A DNA stretch of 64,000 nt from Desarmillaria ectypa. Lineage: Eukaryota > Basidiomycota > Agaricomycetes > Agaricales > Physalacriaceae. Positions 32,401 to 43,830 of the stretch are shown here, piece after piece. The translations under genes and the position numbers were made by a program. Positions within the stretch are counted from its first letter, which is position 1. Each line of letters opens with the position of its first letter. The stretch is taken from the NCBI GenBank assembly GCA_030407005.1, contig JAUDYN010000001.1:4092001-4156000 (forward strand). The letters are read 5' to 3'. The notes under the pieces were generated by a model that saw only the letters and a program-made list of their open reading frames with translations, was not told the origin of the DNA and did no database searches.

Positions 32401-33512
32401 TAGTTCTTTGAAAGTCTTCTTCAGCTTCTCAGTATGAGTGGCTGCCACTAGGTCATTGGCATGATGTACAGCCTGAATCATCAATTTCTCCTGCATATTG
32501 ACAGCGAGGATAGTCTCACTATCCTCTAGTTCTTCATTCCACTTGTCTTCATTATCTGAATTGGGAAGAGGAAGGGGATTTGTGATGCATTGACAACAGC
32601 CAAAGATCATCTTCCAAGTTTTCCAATTGATGATCAGGTTATGTCATTTCAACCAATCATGGCCCAAATAGATTGTTTTAGAGGCTAAGTCCATGACCAC
32701 AAGGTCGATTCATTCTGTATGCCTGCCAATTGTCATTCTAAGCTCAACAAACTCAGTAATGTTGCCAGCTTTATTACAGATTCCATCTGCATTATATATG
32801 GGGATCAGGGTGGTGGCTTGTCAGGTGTCTAGGCTATGATCATGGATGTAGGTACAGTTAATCAAACTACCAGTACAGCTGCTATCAAGTAGGGCTCTGG
32901 TAGTGAGAATCTTCTTTCCCATACATGGGGCAATCTGTATGTTGACCATAAAGTCTCTTTCAGAACTCTTGGTGCTGCAGATATACTGAATTAGCTCCTG
33001 GAGTTCATAGAGCTGTTCTTGAGCATCATTTTCCTTGTTCTATAAACTTCTAACAAGATCTTCAGTGATTTCTCCAAGTCGCTTGGGGTGTACCCAAGTG
33101 GAGAGAGCAGCTTTGGTGGTAGCTATTATCTTGATGGTTTAAATGGTATGTAGAGTCCAGTCTACTCCAAATGGTTTGTATCAGATGTGATTCATTATCC
33201 CCTTATCAAGGTGGGTTCTAGTATCAGGATCACTTTCTTCAACTGTTCCTTCCAATGAAGAAATGCAGTGTCATCTTCTTCATCAGATACTTCTACTATG
33301 GTAACCCTCTGCCACCTTTTTGCCACCTGGGCACTAGCAGATCCTGCCTGTTCTTTGGCTTTCTTATCATCCAATGGGGTATTGGTGCCTAATGGAGGAA
33401 TAGGGGAACTTGGGTCATATTCCTTGCAGGCACCATTCTCTATGTCAAAGAGTTGATTGAGGACAGCAGGGTTGCCTTAGGTTGTCAGTGCCAATAGTTT
33501 AGGCTTCCCCTT
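29431..33512 (-). pseudogene. Gypsy B pol, heavily decayed
   Basis: Minus-strand landmarks: linker and acidic motif near 33270 (TIVEVSDEEDDTAF), protease region near 32890, a frame at 32610-32374 matching the A pol stretch before RT (NMQEKLMIQAVHHANDL, KELVPPQYQSF), RT YLNDI-like box near 31815, RNase H near 31200, H2C2 finger at 30753-30571 (AGHSEIAKTTKLVLHNYWW, CKTCQ), integrase core near 30200-30550, and integrase tail at 30186-29971 (YGRNSWLVPN). Stops are frequent and CpG is almost gone. The true frame is visible only by comparison with A. Confidence 0.82.
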
Positions 33513-33907
33513 TGTTATGGCCCTGTCTAACATGTGACTTGGGATGTAAGCTTCTCTCTGGGCTGTCTCATGTTCATACAATCACCTGTAAGTAGAGAGG
33601 TTGGCTTGGTCTTTAGTATGGTGTAGTAGAAGGTGTAGGAATGTAATTTAGTCAAAAGGTAGAGTACAATGGTGGAAACTACTCTACTTATATACTGAAA
33701 ATATGGTGATATTAATAGATGAAATGGTATTGTCCATGAGTGAATGGTATTGAAGTCAGATGGATCATGGACCAATGAGAATAAATGAGGGTGTTAGTTA
33801 ATGAGAACTGGGGTGGTCATTGGTGAATGTGTTGATACTGACTGAGATAAGATGCATGGTATAATGAATATGATGAGATAAGATAAGATAATGGAAAAAT
33901 CATAACA
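33513..33907 (-). repeat. Gypsy C 3' LTR
   Basis: Begins tgttatggccctgtc and ends taatggaaaaatcataaca on the plus strand. It resembles the reverse complement of the element A LTR at both ends, so A, B and C are one family. Confidence 0.88.
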
Positions 33908-33939
33908 TTACCCCCTTGTTAAAGCAGTCATCCCAACTG

Positions 33940-34212
33940 CTAAGGTTCTTCTTCAGGGATGTTGAGTTGTGATAAAACTTGATCAATCCAATACTGGTCA
34001 ATCAAGCTTTTCCATGTTTTTTTGTTCAGATTGATGATCCATTTTTGATATCCATCCTTGCATTGAGCAAGGTATGCAACATCTCCATCATCTGAATATT
34101 TGTGGTCCAATATTTTGACCACTTCCTTGTCTTTGGTTATGATTTTTGGAATGTATAAGGTGCAGTTTATGCTAGCCTTGTATTCTTCAATTGCTTCCAT
34201 AGCATTTGACAT
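33940..34212 (-). pseudogene. Gypsy C C-terminal extension after the chromodomain
   Basis: An open 90-codon frame (AIEEYKASINCTLYIPKI, VVKILDHKYSDDGDVAYLAQ, WIINLNKKTWKSLIDQYW, ending PEEEP) parallels 28706-28975 of element A at about 60% identity by eye. Chromodomain remains follow upstream on the minus strand (to about 34300), then integrase tail pieces (34503-34315: LPPHWKIHPQFNEKLLTPY). Confidence 0.85.
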
Positions 34213-34314
34213 CTCTGTTTCTCAGACCCAAGAATTATGTTCTCTGGTCCATCCCTTCCACTTGACTAGGTAATCTGTGACTTCCCTAGATGGTTGTCCT
34301 CATTTGGAGTGTAC

Positions 34315-35608
34315 TCAATGAGTGTATGAGTCCAGGACTTCTTCAATTTCATACTCTTCTTGACCATTGATGAGGTCTGGAGAAGGAGGCAGCAGTTGTT
34401 GTTGATTGGGAAATGAGGGTGCAATGTAAGGAGTCAACAATTTCTCATTGAATTGGGGGTGTATCTTCCAATGGGGTGGCAGTTTTAGCTTATATGCTGC
34501 CATGCCTGATTTCTTGATGATTTCAAATGGTCCTGTTTGTTTGTCATCAAGTTTCTTCTTTGGTCATGGAAGATAAAGGTTGGCGGTATTAAGCCAGACC
34601 TTATCACCAATTTGATATTGTCTAGGTGACTGTTTTCATTTGTCATATTGCACTTTCATCTGTGCTGCTGCTTTTTCTAAAGCCTCATGAACCTCTTTGT
34701 GAACCTTGGCTATCATTTCTGTGAATTCTACAGCTATGGGATTGGCAAAGTTGGTCTTTTGGATAGACTCAGGAATGAGTCAGGGATTTTGTCCATATAA
34801 GACCATGAATGGACTTATGCTAGTGGCAGAATGAACTCTGTTGTTATGAGCAAATTCTGTGAGGGGTAGCCATGCAATCCAATCTGTTTGTTGTTGGTTG
34901 ACAAAGATGCAGAGGTATTTTTCAACCTCTTGATTGACTCATTCTGTTTGTCTGTCTGTCTGTGGGTGATATGTGGTGGATGCATTTTGCATGATGTTTA
35001 GCATCCAGTATAGTTCCTTCATGAAGGAGGACACAAATTGGGGTCCTCAATCAGAAATCACTATTTGCGGCATTCCATGTTTTGCATAGACATGATTTTG
35101 GAGCATAAGAGCCTATCCTTCTGCAGATAATTCTTTGTTGCATGGAATGAGAATGATGTTCTTGGAAAACTGATCCACAATGATGAGTAATGCATCAAAA
35201 CCTTCTGATTCCAGAAGACCAGTGACCATATTGACTGATATGTGAGTCCAGGGGATGTCCAGGATTGCATTGGGATAAAGAGGAGTGGCCTTTGCCTGCA
35301 TGTCACTCTTTGTCCTTTGACAGGTTTCACATTCTTTGATATAGGATTCGATGTCTTTCTTCATCTTCAGCCACCAATATTCTCATAGAATGAGTTCCTT
35401 GGTTTTGGTGATTCCCAGATGTCCTGCTGTGATATGGTCATGATATTGGATGATGATTTCTCCATGAAGGGATGAATCTTGTGGAATATAAATTTGTCCA
35501 TCATACCACAACACTTCACTTTCTTGGGTAATTCCTTGTTCGTGATTGAGAGACTTCTCTATCCCTTGATCCCATTGTGTCTTTTGTCGAGTTGCATCTC
35601 TTATACAT
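34315..35608 (-). pseudogene. Gypsy C integrase, broken
   Basis: It covers the integrase tail and core with many stops. An open piece at 35364-35113 reads KDIESYIKECETCQRTKSD (H2C2 finger end), then ISVNMVTGLLESEGFDALLI. As in A and B, Asn stands at the first catalytic Asp position. The frame joins the D insertion at 35608 (taagagatgcaac matches A at about 27310). Confidence 0.82.
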
Positions 35609-36949
35609 TAATATGCCATCTATGTGTTCACACCTAGATTTTGTGATTTTGTAGCAATACTATTGCACATCTATCCTATACTAGTGATACATAGAGGACT
35701 ATAGCTGAGGCTTTGAGCTGATCGTTAAAAATCAGTAAGCAACTAGTAGATCCAGGACTTAGATGCAACACCATTAGTGGGTTAAATCTACCAGCCAGCC
35801 AGACTAGTAACTCAAATGCTAGCAGAACTAAGTGAAATACAGCCACTAGCAAATGAAGGATGCTACTAGCACACAAAAACCAGGAGCAGAGTACACAGAT
35901 CTCATCAAGTTCTGTCACTAGCAGCCCAGACTGGGTATAAATACCTAAGTCAGGATAACTAGTCACATGGCAATCTTGAAACAGGACTTAGAAATAAATT
36001 AGGAATGGATTAACCTTGAGCCCAGATCCAACTATTGCAATATAGATCTCTTATGATCAATACTAGTGTAGCTGGACTGCACCCTCAATCATGATCAGAT
36101 AGCTGTTACAGACACCAATATCCAGGTATTCATATAACCGCATTACTAGGGCATGTAGTTGGGCCAAGGGTGCAGAAAGACTGACTGTGGAGTCTCTAGA
36201 CCAATCATTTGAAAAGAAAACAGACTAGACCGACTATTGCATGATTATTCACCATTATTCATGACTAGCCAAGAAATCCTTACCAATATATCCTATACCC
36301 AGATGATATTTATAGTTCTGTCTCAGTAGTATATAAGTAGTGGGATGGGCACTCATGCAAAGCAGGCAAGCCATCCCTGCAGTTGAGCCCTCACTGATAG
36401 TAACTGGTGTCCCCAACTAAAGGCATTTGTGCTTAACCTTGACGAAGTGATTAATAGTTGCTAAGTCACCCACAGTATTGTATTGAATTGAAGTCCATTA
36501 GAGTCACTGTTGTGTCCTGCAAAGATCCAGAGTATTTTGAAGTTAGTTCAAGCAAAGTTCTCAGAGTTATAGTATTATTCTTAGGCCAAGAGTGCAGCTA
36601 GTCAAGTGTTTATCACTTGTAGGAAGCAGTATAGGGCTAAGAGTGCCACCAGTCTGAAGCAGTTTCAGGCAGAACAAGCACAGTAGCTCAAACCAAGTCA
36701 CTCTTATTCAATTGTGTCTTACCCACCCCACTAGTACAAGTAGTACTTTGTGTAACTCACTAGTAATGAATAAAATGTCTTTAAGACAATTGTACTTGAT
36801 TCTTGAAGTCTGCAGAGTGCTTCCATCATACTCAAAACCACCCAAATTCAATATTGGTGATTAAGTGTAGAGTAGTAAGAGGTTTAGTGTGATTGGTATT
36901 CATTGCTGTTCCCTAATTCTTTTGTCACTCACTGTTACCAAGCACATCA
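35609..36949 (-). mobile_element. Sequence D, copy 2 (inverted relative to copy 1)
   Basis: On the minus strand it starts TGATGTGCTTGGTAAC and ends GCATATTA. It matches 16321-17657 over its whole length. It bridges gag and integrase of element C, replacing roughly 4.5 kb of internal sequence present in A. No coding frame of note is present. Confidence 0.75.
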
Positions 36950-37776
36950 CTGGGTTCCAAGTCACCTGCAGTGGGGGGGTATAATTCCCAGTTCCTGTTG
37001 GCATGTATCTGGGCCTGAATGGTGGTGCCTGGGTTAGGTTCCTGTATAGGGTTGCCCCTATTGAGGGCCAACCACTCATCCATATCTGGCCTAATCTCAG
37101 GCCAGCCCATTCAGGTCTCAATGTCATCTCTTTGCATCTTCCAGGTGGTAGCCCTGAAGGGGCTGAATAGTGTCCTATCAATGTCAGAGAGCATGGGCCA
37201 ATTATAATTGGCCCCATTGATGTTGAAGGGACTGTCAGCAGGGAAGGGAGTGGCCATGGTCATGGCATCAAGTTCTTCGTTGGAGTCATCAGAGAGCTCA
37301 ATAAAGAGGAGGGAGGAGGAGGACTCCATTCCTTCTCCTGGCCAAGAGCCTCTTTCTTGGATATTACAGTCCCAGGGTCTGTAGAGATGGTTTTGGTCTG
37401 TTCCAGGATCATCAGGGTGTATGGCCCCAAGGGGACAATTGGGAATTGGATCTGGGGAGTGGGAGTGGGAATGTTGGGAGAGAGTGTATGTAGGCAGGGG
37501 GTCTTCAAACATAGCCCATACATTCCTGACATATTCCTGGGTGACAGTTGGGGTGGGTTATTCCACCTGGTTGTTAGAGGGTCCTGGGGTTGGAACCCTT
37601 GCAACTGTGGTGAACTCCTCAGAGGAGTTGTTTGTGAATTGGACCCTGGGTTGAGAGAGTATTTCCTCTTCCCTAGTTCCCAATCTGATGGGGAAGGGCC
37701 TCCTGGGAAGGACATGTTGGGAGCAGTGGGGTGGATAGGATGGAAGTGTTGGTGAAGGGCAGTGGGGTCACTGCTC
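36950..37776 (-). pseudogene. Gypsy C gag N-terminal part
   Basis: Frames at 37808-37260 and 37512-37111 match A gag (MSFPGG, then EYVRNVWAMFEDPLPTY for EYARDIWAEMDEPPPPY, an acidic ELSDDSNEEL, and a NWPMLSDIDRTLFSPF match to A). The PPPY of A reads PLPTY here. Frames are shifted and interrupted. The capsid-like domain and zinc knuckle are lost in the internal deletion. Confidence 0.75.
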
Positions 37777-37908
37777 TTAGCAGAGAAGGGTGTGGAGTTC
37801 TTCTTCATATGCTAATACAAAGAGAGCAGTAAATATTATGAGAAGGGCAGCACTGCCAATTGCAATGCTGAGAGAGATAGTTTTTTGGTTTTCATTTTCT
37901 TCAGGCAT
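37777..37908 (-). pseudogene. Gypsy C gag leader with a transmembrane segment
   Basis: A 43-codon frame from ATG 37908 to TAA 37777-37779: MPEENENQKTI, then SLSIAIGSAALLIIFTALFV, then LAYEEELHTLLC. It aligns without gaps in the core with the leader of A (IGSA, LL, FT, YEEEL, LL). It lies 59 bp inside the 5' LTR, the same distance as in A. Conservation between a CpG-depleted copy and a younger copy supports a real coding segment. Confidence 0.65.
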
Positions 37909-37967
37909 GGGTTTGTGCTTCTTTTATGGCTTAGCATAGAAGGAGCAGGTGGAAATCTTTTGACTAA

Positions 37968-38361
37968 TGTTATGGCCCAGTCTTAACACATGATCTTGGG
38001 ACCTGCATGACTCTTTGGGCTGTTATGCATTCAAACAGTCACCCAGATAGAGCCATGGCTTTGGTCTTTGGATATGTGTAGAAGAAGGTATATAAATTGA
38101 ATTTAGTCAAAAGATAGAAAGTATGTATGACAACTACTCTACTTATATATGAAAAGCATCAAGCTAATAATAGGTGAAATGATGGTGTACATGCATGAAA
38201 CCATAAGAGTCATGTGATGTTGGCCCAACCATGGTGAGGCTATTAGAATAGATGAGATGCAAGAGGATTGATAAGACTGAATACCAGCATTTGGGATGAT
38301 ATGATGATGAGTGTAAGTGTTATGATGTTGGATGCAATAAGATAATGGAAAAACCATAACA
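37968..38361 (-). repeat. Gypsy C 5' LTR
   Basis: 394 bp, starting tgttatggcccag and ending aaaccataaca on the plus strand. It is clearly paired with 33513-33907 by sequence and length. Confidence 0.85.
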
Positions 38362-38618
38362 ACAACTTACTTGTGGACTCACTTATTATTAGCCATCAGG
38401 CTTTCATATATAAACTAGTTAGTTCTCACTGTAATATCTCAGCTTCAAACTAAAGTTTCTCTACACTATCACCTCTCTATAAGAACTCGGCTAATAAGTC
38501 TAGCCTCTCTTCATCAGGTCTGAAGACCATAGCCATTGGCTATAGGTGACTGTCTGAACATGAGACAGCCCAAGGATACAATGCATGTCTGCAGATCACA
38601 TGAAGTGTGGGTCTAACA
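38362..38618 (+). repeat. LTR fragment related to gypsy B, opposite orientation
   Basis: The end (gcatgtctgcagatcacatgaag...gggtctaaca) matches the reverse complement of the B LTR start at 20293-20370 (tgttagaccc...atctgcagacatgcat). A TATA-like tatataaac is at about 38408. It is truncated on its left by element C. It may be the remnant of a further family member. Confidence 0.6.
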
Positions 38619-38908
38619 CTGCATCAACAAGATGCTGCCTGGAAGGAGTGCTGCAGGAAACTTCATGATCTGGCACAAAGTGATAATGGGGACTTTTTCA
38701 GTGAACAGCTTGTATTGACAGATGATGGCTATGTGCTTTGTCCAATATGGACCAATAAAATTCAAGTCAAAAAAGACAGCATTAGATTTGTGGTACAGGT
38801 GCTGGATGACTTTTTCAGTGGCAGGGCACATACTATGGTGAGCTGATATTCCTTCTCCAGTCAAATACTGCCTTTCACTAACAGTTGATCCAGGTTACCT
38901 CTGACTCA
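38619..38908 (+). other. CpG-poor sequence with an unrecognised short frame
   Basis: The frame to 38846 reads DNGDFFSEQLVLTDDGYVLC and IQVKKDSIRFVVQVLDDFF. It looks protein-like but is short and unrecognised. It is the last part of the CpG-depleted block; CpG returns abruptly at about 38909. Confidence 0.3.
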
Positions 38909-39419
38909 TCGCCAGCACAGCGTACAACAAGCCGCATAGATCACTTTTTAGGATGGCATCTTGGTTGAAAGCCGGAAGATGAGAATGTTAAATTCAGTGT
39001 AATAAAATATGCAAGAGATAACTTATTTTTAGCGGAGATTTGTCATTTAATGATGACGAGCTCGATGCAAAGGCCAATTTGTAATTAATACGGACATTAA
39101 ATAAAATACGTTCACTTAATTGATTCATCCGGTACTTGGATCCAGAGCAACGTCGAAGACCATGTTTGTGCTGTCGACGATCCCGGAGTACAAGGCCTAA
39201 CAGACTCGGTCACATCAAATCCGAGTCGGAATCTTAACATAGAGTGCAAAAATGCACCTGAGCCTGGGCCTGAGAGGATAAAACACGAAGGAAATTGATC
39301 GCATGTCGTGGCTCGACTGTCCTCAGTGTTCCTGTTTCAGAGAACGGGTAAACTGGCAGATGCGGAACGGATGGCAATGAGGCTGAGGCTGACTAAGCGA
39401 GGGGATTTCTCTCCTTTAG

Positions 39420-41338
39420 ACCATGCCTCCAAGCGTCCTTGATGCCTCCAAGGCGCTCCGGAATGAGCCTACCTAGATATATCTCGCACAAGGCTTCTTC
39501 GCTGATTCTCGGGGATATTGCCTCGTCGCCCATCATGGTCACCCGGTTGATATGCACGGGCCCTCGTTGCTTCACCACTCTCCTCCTGCACTGTCGGATC
39601 GTGTGTAGACCCATCAAATCTTGAGCCTGAGGAAGCATCATGGTAGCTGCGCGTTCAACACGACTCTATGATCATAGAGTTGAGCACGGACTATCCTCAA
39701 GGTAAGTTCGAATTCTCCGGTTGTATGTCCGGTCGCGAACGTCCCAAATACAAACACCCAGATTGGCACAACAACGGGCATGCGAACATGACAGGACTGT
39801 AAATGGTAACGTCTCCGCTGTGTTGCGGTCTCTTTCTGACCCTTTTCTTTCACAGCACTACGGACATCGCTGTTTCTCCGTCGTCCATGCGATCAGACTT
39901 TGTTACAATCACGAGTTGGTGGGGGGGTACGGGTAGCCGCCTACGTACCCCGGACACCTTTCTCTCCCATTTCCTCAATACCAGCCTTACATCATTGCAA
40001 GAAACTTTCTTACCTTATAACAGACCTTTCACCGTTGTTACCTCATGCACGCACCATCGTCCCCATCTACGTGGTATTTCCCCTTCGTTGCAATGGGCGA
40101 GATCCATGTCTTGGAAGAGATCCGGCAGGGCTGGATGCATACGGGAGATGATAGGAGAGGGCATTCACTATAGGAAAAGATGGTCGTGATCCAGGTCAAG
40201 TCCGCACCTCTAGCACGCCCACGGTCCGGAAGCCGTGCGCCGCCTTCCTTCTGTTTCTCTGCGATTTTTGCCACTGTCTCCCCGCTTCCGTACGTGCTGC
40301 CTAACATCTCAAAACCTGCCGTAGTCGTAGTTTCCATTCCTCGTCGTGGAGACATCTTATTATACGTACCTCCTCGGAGGGTAGGAAGCGGTTTCTACTG
40401 GCGATATATCCATCCAGTAAGTGGGAAGCTGACTACGACAACACCATGACGACAATGTGAATAGTAACATCTTGGTCCTCTTTTAGTGCTTGGAAGTCAC
40501 CAACCTACAAAGACTCCTATACGGACAATCATAAAAGCTATAGACACGGTATACGGGCTCGTGATGGTTGCTTCCCATTTTCTGATCCGCGAACGATCGA
40601 ATAAACATCTCTTAGTGGACCTTCTCATGTCTTCCGCATACACTCTCGCCTGTGAGAGAAGAGTACACGTGGCTGGCCTAAACACTTGGACCCGAGCTGG
40701 AACATGCTATGAGGTATATTCGCTCTCTCCGTCCTAGGCCACCCTACCCCGGAACATAATCCTCTTCACGGGGGTAGAAGATCATGCAGCGCCACGAACA
40801 ATACAACACGTATCTTCTCATGGATAAGGGTATTAAGGACCTCAAGTGATCCAGGTCGATTATCAGATCATCGAGGTCGTTCCTCTAGCGCACCTGTGAT
40901 TGCATGCAAAGTCAGGGGCGGACCGAACGTTCCAAATCGCGTAACCACAAGTGCCAGTGCTTGCCTAACCATTCAACGAATCTCGAGGTCGCGATAGCCG
41001 CACGTTAAACACGCAATTTTCGTTGTGGAGCTATCCTTCTTGTAAGCGGGAGCGGAGCAAGAGTCGGGAGTTGTACGCAAAGGCAAGTCCTCCATTTGTA
41101 TGTACTTTTGACTATAATACAAATTTATCCTAGTCTCAGAATGGCTAGTCGCCTACGAGAATGGGCGTGCAATGACTCGATTATGCGAGCACAGTGAAGG
41201 GCGGTGCTGTCTCTCTTTCACAGTCCAGGACATCACTGGCTCTCCTCGTCCTTCGCTCTGTGTCCCGTGATTCTCGCCACAATCACAGTGGTATTCAAAG
41301 GACGAGTTCTTTTCTTCATCACCAACAGATGATCAAAC
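39420..41338 (+). repeat. Module X, left copy of an inverted pair
   Basis: It matches 48780-50460 in reverse. Landmarks: ctgaggaa(g)catcatg...agctgcgcgttcaacacgac, atctcaaaacctgccgtagtcg, gatggttgcttcccattttctgatccgcg and gatgatcaaac. A frame at 40486-40737 (GLVMVASHFLIRERSNKHLL, SSAYTLACERRVHVAGLNTW) is almost identical in the other copy at 49653-49375. No known family recognised. The copy ends at 41338, where a UPO fragment begins. Confidence 0.75.
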
Positions 41339-41753
41339 CGAGACGATCTATACCACGCTCACCGAGTCCAAACCCGGTGTCGACTACTTCAACGCAACCT
41401 CTGCAGGGCAAGTCCAGAAGAAACGGCTCGCCGATGACATACTGGCCAACCCTGGTATTATCAACACCATCAAAGAGTTTATCATACGCACGCGGGGGCC
41501 TGTGCTTTATCTGAGTGTCATGGATGACCCGGTGACGCCCAAGAAGTACGTCTCATCACCAGCTGAGCTATTCACAGACGCTGAACGATGTCATAGGTTT
41601 GTGGACAATTTTTTCCGCGAAGAGCGGTTGCCCGTTAAAGAAGGGTGGACTAAGTCTACGACGTTGATCACCAGCCAGACGATCACTTCGATTGCGGATA
41701 TCATCGAAGAGACTTCGAAGTGGGTCGATAACGGGGTATGTCCTATCATTTGA
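41339..41753 (+). pseudogene. Peroxygenase fragment (UPO3), C-terminal half
   Basis: The open frame 41194-41514, then 41502-41753, covers ETIYTTL, SAGQVQKKRLADDILANPGI, IKEFIIRTRGP, VDNFFREERLPVKEGWTK and ITSIADIIEETSKW, matching exon 4 of UPO1. The signal peptide, Cys-ligand motif and EHD motif are all absent. Between the two frames lies an extra KKYVSSPAELFTDAE stretch beginning at gtacgt and ending ttcacag, missing in UPO1; it might be a 32-nt intron. The 5' junction with module X is at gatcaaac. Confidence 0.8.
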
Positions 41754-42999
41754 CCTCGTAGTTCGTGCCGTCAGGTCGGGCCTACTCTGATAAGCTGCCA
41801 CATCCCAAGGGCAGCTCCACAACGACATCGAGAATCGCGTTGAATGTGCAGCTACCGCGTCCTTCAATTTTATAACTTGATGGCCTATCCGACAGTGCAG
41901 GAGAAGCGGAGCAAGGAGAGCCTACCATAGCTTTAGCTCAGCCGATTTTAGATCACGAGGATAACTTCAGGTCCGGCAATTGCAGCTCGAAAGAAGTCGA
42001 GGAAGAATTCCATGTGCTTGCTATATCAACCAGGAAACATGATAAAGGCATCGGGCGAGGTTCATGCGAGATATCTCCAGGACAGAGAATAGGCATTTCC
42101 TTCAAGAAACAGTATTATACATGGAAAAATCCAATCTAGACGCATTGCAAATTTTCAATGACCGAGACTTTGAGCACAGAATGAGCGCTAAGAACTGTAA
42201 ACATGATAGAGAACGCGTACCTTCCTCCTCCAGCAGCGGCCTCGTGCTCACTCCTTAAACTGTGGTATCAGAGAGGGATCCATGCCCTCGAAGCCACGAA
42301 ACACGGCCCTCCGCGTCACAACCATAAACTCTGCGTCTACAAACCAGAATCTGCTGCCATAAGAGTTGACCTTTTCTTCGATGAGCCACCATATATAACA
42401 GGTATCGTCCTTCGTTAATTATTCGTTTCCGATACGAGAGGCCCATTCGAGGTCGGTGTCACAGTTCATGACGAGACCACCCCGGAGGCGTTTTCGAGGT
42501 TGAATGTCGAGGCCTGTTCCCGGGAATGTGTACTTCAGAGGAGAAGGACCTCACGACGTTGTTCGTCATTTCCAGCTCATTGTTCCTGTTTGTGCAGACA
42601 CAACCCCCCTCAACACTTCTCTACCCAATCTACAAGGGTATGGATCCCTCTCTGATACCCCCAGTTCAAGGAAGGCGAGCGAGAAAAAATTGCGACGAAG
42701 CTGCTCGAAGAGGACGGGTGTTTGTTCTGCTGCGGGCCCTTTTAATCGTGCCGCTTATTCTGTGCTCAAGGTCTCGGGCACTTGCAGTTTGCCACCCGTC
42801 TAGATTGATATTTGCTTTGTATTATACCGTCTCTCGAAAGGAATATATATTCTCTACCCAAGATTATGCGCTCGTCCTTGTCCACCCATTTCCTTCTACC
42901 CCTAGAAAGTTCTAAACTGGCTCTTATAAATTCGTTTCGACGCATAACCCTCCATTCTATGACTTTTCATGATAATTTTCGCCGCCCGCCCAAAGCGCG
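41754..42999 (+). repeat. Low-copy repeat Y, right copy, with gene remnants
   Basis: The part to about 42420 copies 7480-8140. Frames: LWYQRGIHALEATKHGPPRH, KLCVYKPESAAIRVDLFFDE, then after a possible intron EVGVTVHDETTPEAFSRLNV and FRGEGPHDVVRHFQLIVPV, and near 42640 YKGMDPSLIP with KIATKLLEEDG. These could be exons of one former gene; the family is not recognised. 42860-43010 resembles 3800-4010. Confidence 0.45.
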
Positions 43000-43830
43000 T
43001 AAGAGCAGCTTCCTCGTTGTCCGTTGTTAGGATACAAAACCTACCTGCATTGCAGACCCTTACTTTCCTCTCCTGTCTCGACGCTCACGATGGCTGGAAC
43101 CATCTCTCATTCTAATGAATTGTGAGATTTTCTGGGGTAGGAGAGAAGATATCCGCGCACGTGAGTGGCCTATTGATCCGAGCGTGAGCTATTCTCTTTC
43201 TCAGCCACGGAGCCCGTTCATCGCTCTCTTCTGTCACCCCAAAACGTGATGATGCTCTTCATGCCTTGGCTAGGAAGTTCAACGTTGAGCCGTCACGAAG
43301 CATTGGACGCACTAAAGCGTCGTGACCCACACCCTTTCCTCTATCGCGACGGAGAAGGCCAAGTTACGAGCATAGGGATTCCGGTGCCTCCACCGAACCC
43401 TTGTGGTCACACCCACCTACTCCTACGCCTCCGAAAGAAGAATCGGTACCCTGCATTATGGATTCCGCTTTGTTTGCTGGATCTCAGGCTTTTGCTTCGC
43501 TTCGTTGCGGAGTGGAAGATACATATACATATGACATGGGAGAGACGGGATGTCATAATGATCCCCGCAACCGTGACGTCCTGCATAGGGTTTTGTTTAC
43601 CGGCTGGTGTTGGTCTGCATCGAGGGTTACATCCACCACACCTGGCGTGACGCGTCCTTTCAGAGCTACGGGCTCCTCTCCTCCATTGAGATGAAAGCGA
43701 CTTTTACGGGTGTGGTACCCTTCTCCTTTCAGCAGTACTTTCACAGTTGCTGAGTGATGGTCAAACTTCAATGTATACTGCCGTTGGTACGTTCGGTCCA
43801 TTTCTGAACACCGGGCTCGTTCCGATTGTT
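43000..43830 (+). repeat. Module Z, copy 2 of 3
   Basis: A direct copy of 11650-12560 with several deletions, for example around 43150-43200 and 43390. It ends ccgggctcgttccgattgttct like copy 1, whereas copy 3 diverges after ccgggc. Confidence 0.65.

Larger units (their letters stand above)
20293..33512 (-). mobile_element. Ty3/gypsy element B, split by element A, 5' end missing
   Basis: The pieces are 20293-20906 and 29431-33512. Read on the minus strand and joined across element A, they give the pol order linker, protease, RT, RNase H, integrase and chromodomain, with an LTR at the end. Its sequence is a relative of A throughout. The 5' LTR and gag are absent: at 33512 the sequence passes into the LTR of element C. 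CpG is nearly absent and no domain is open for long. B must be older than A, which inserted into its chromodomain region. Confidence 0.85.
33513..38361 (-). mobile_element. Ty3/gypsy element C, internally deleted
   Basis: LTRs are 33513-33907 (395 bp) and 37968-38361 (394 bp), both TGTTATGG...ATAACA. Inside on the minus strand are the leader (37908), gag N-part (to about 36960), then sequence D (36949-35609), then the end of RNase H/integrase and the chromodomain (35608-33940). Protease, RT and most of RNase H are missing, apparently lost with the D insertion. Flanking pentamers ccctt and acaac do not match, so the element may be a recombinant. CpG is strongly depleted. Confidence 0.85.

Noticed and set aside
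41525..41580. Deletion of about 15 codons in UPO1 relative to UPO3
   Set aside because: The extra UPO3 stretch starts gtacgt and ends cacag and UPO1 without it fits the family better; it may be a very short intron or an insertion in UPO3, so I do not count it as damage to UPO1.
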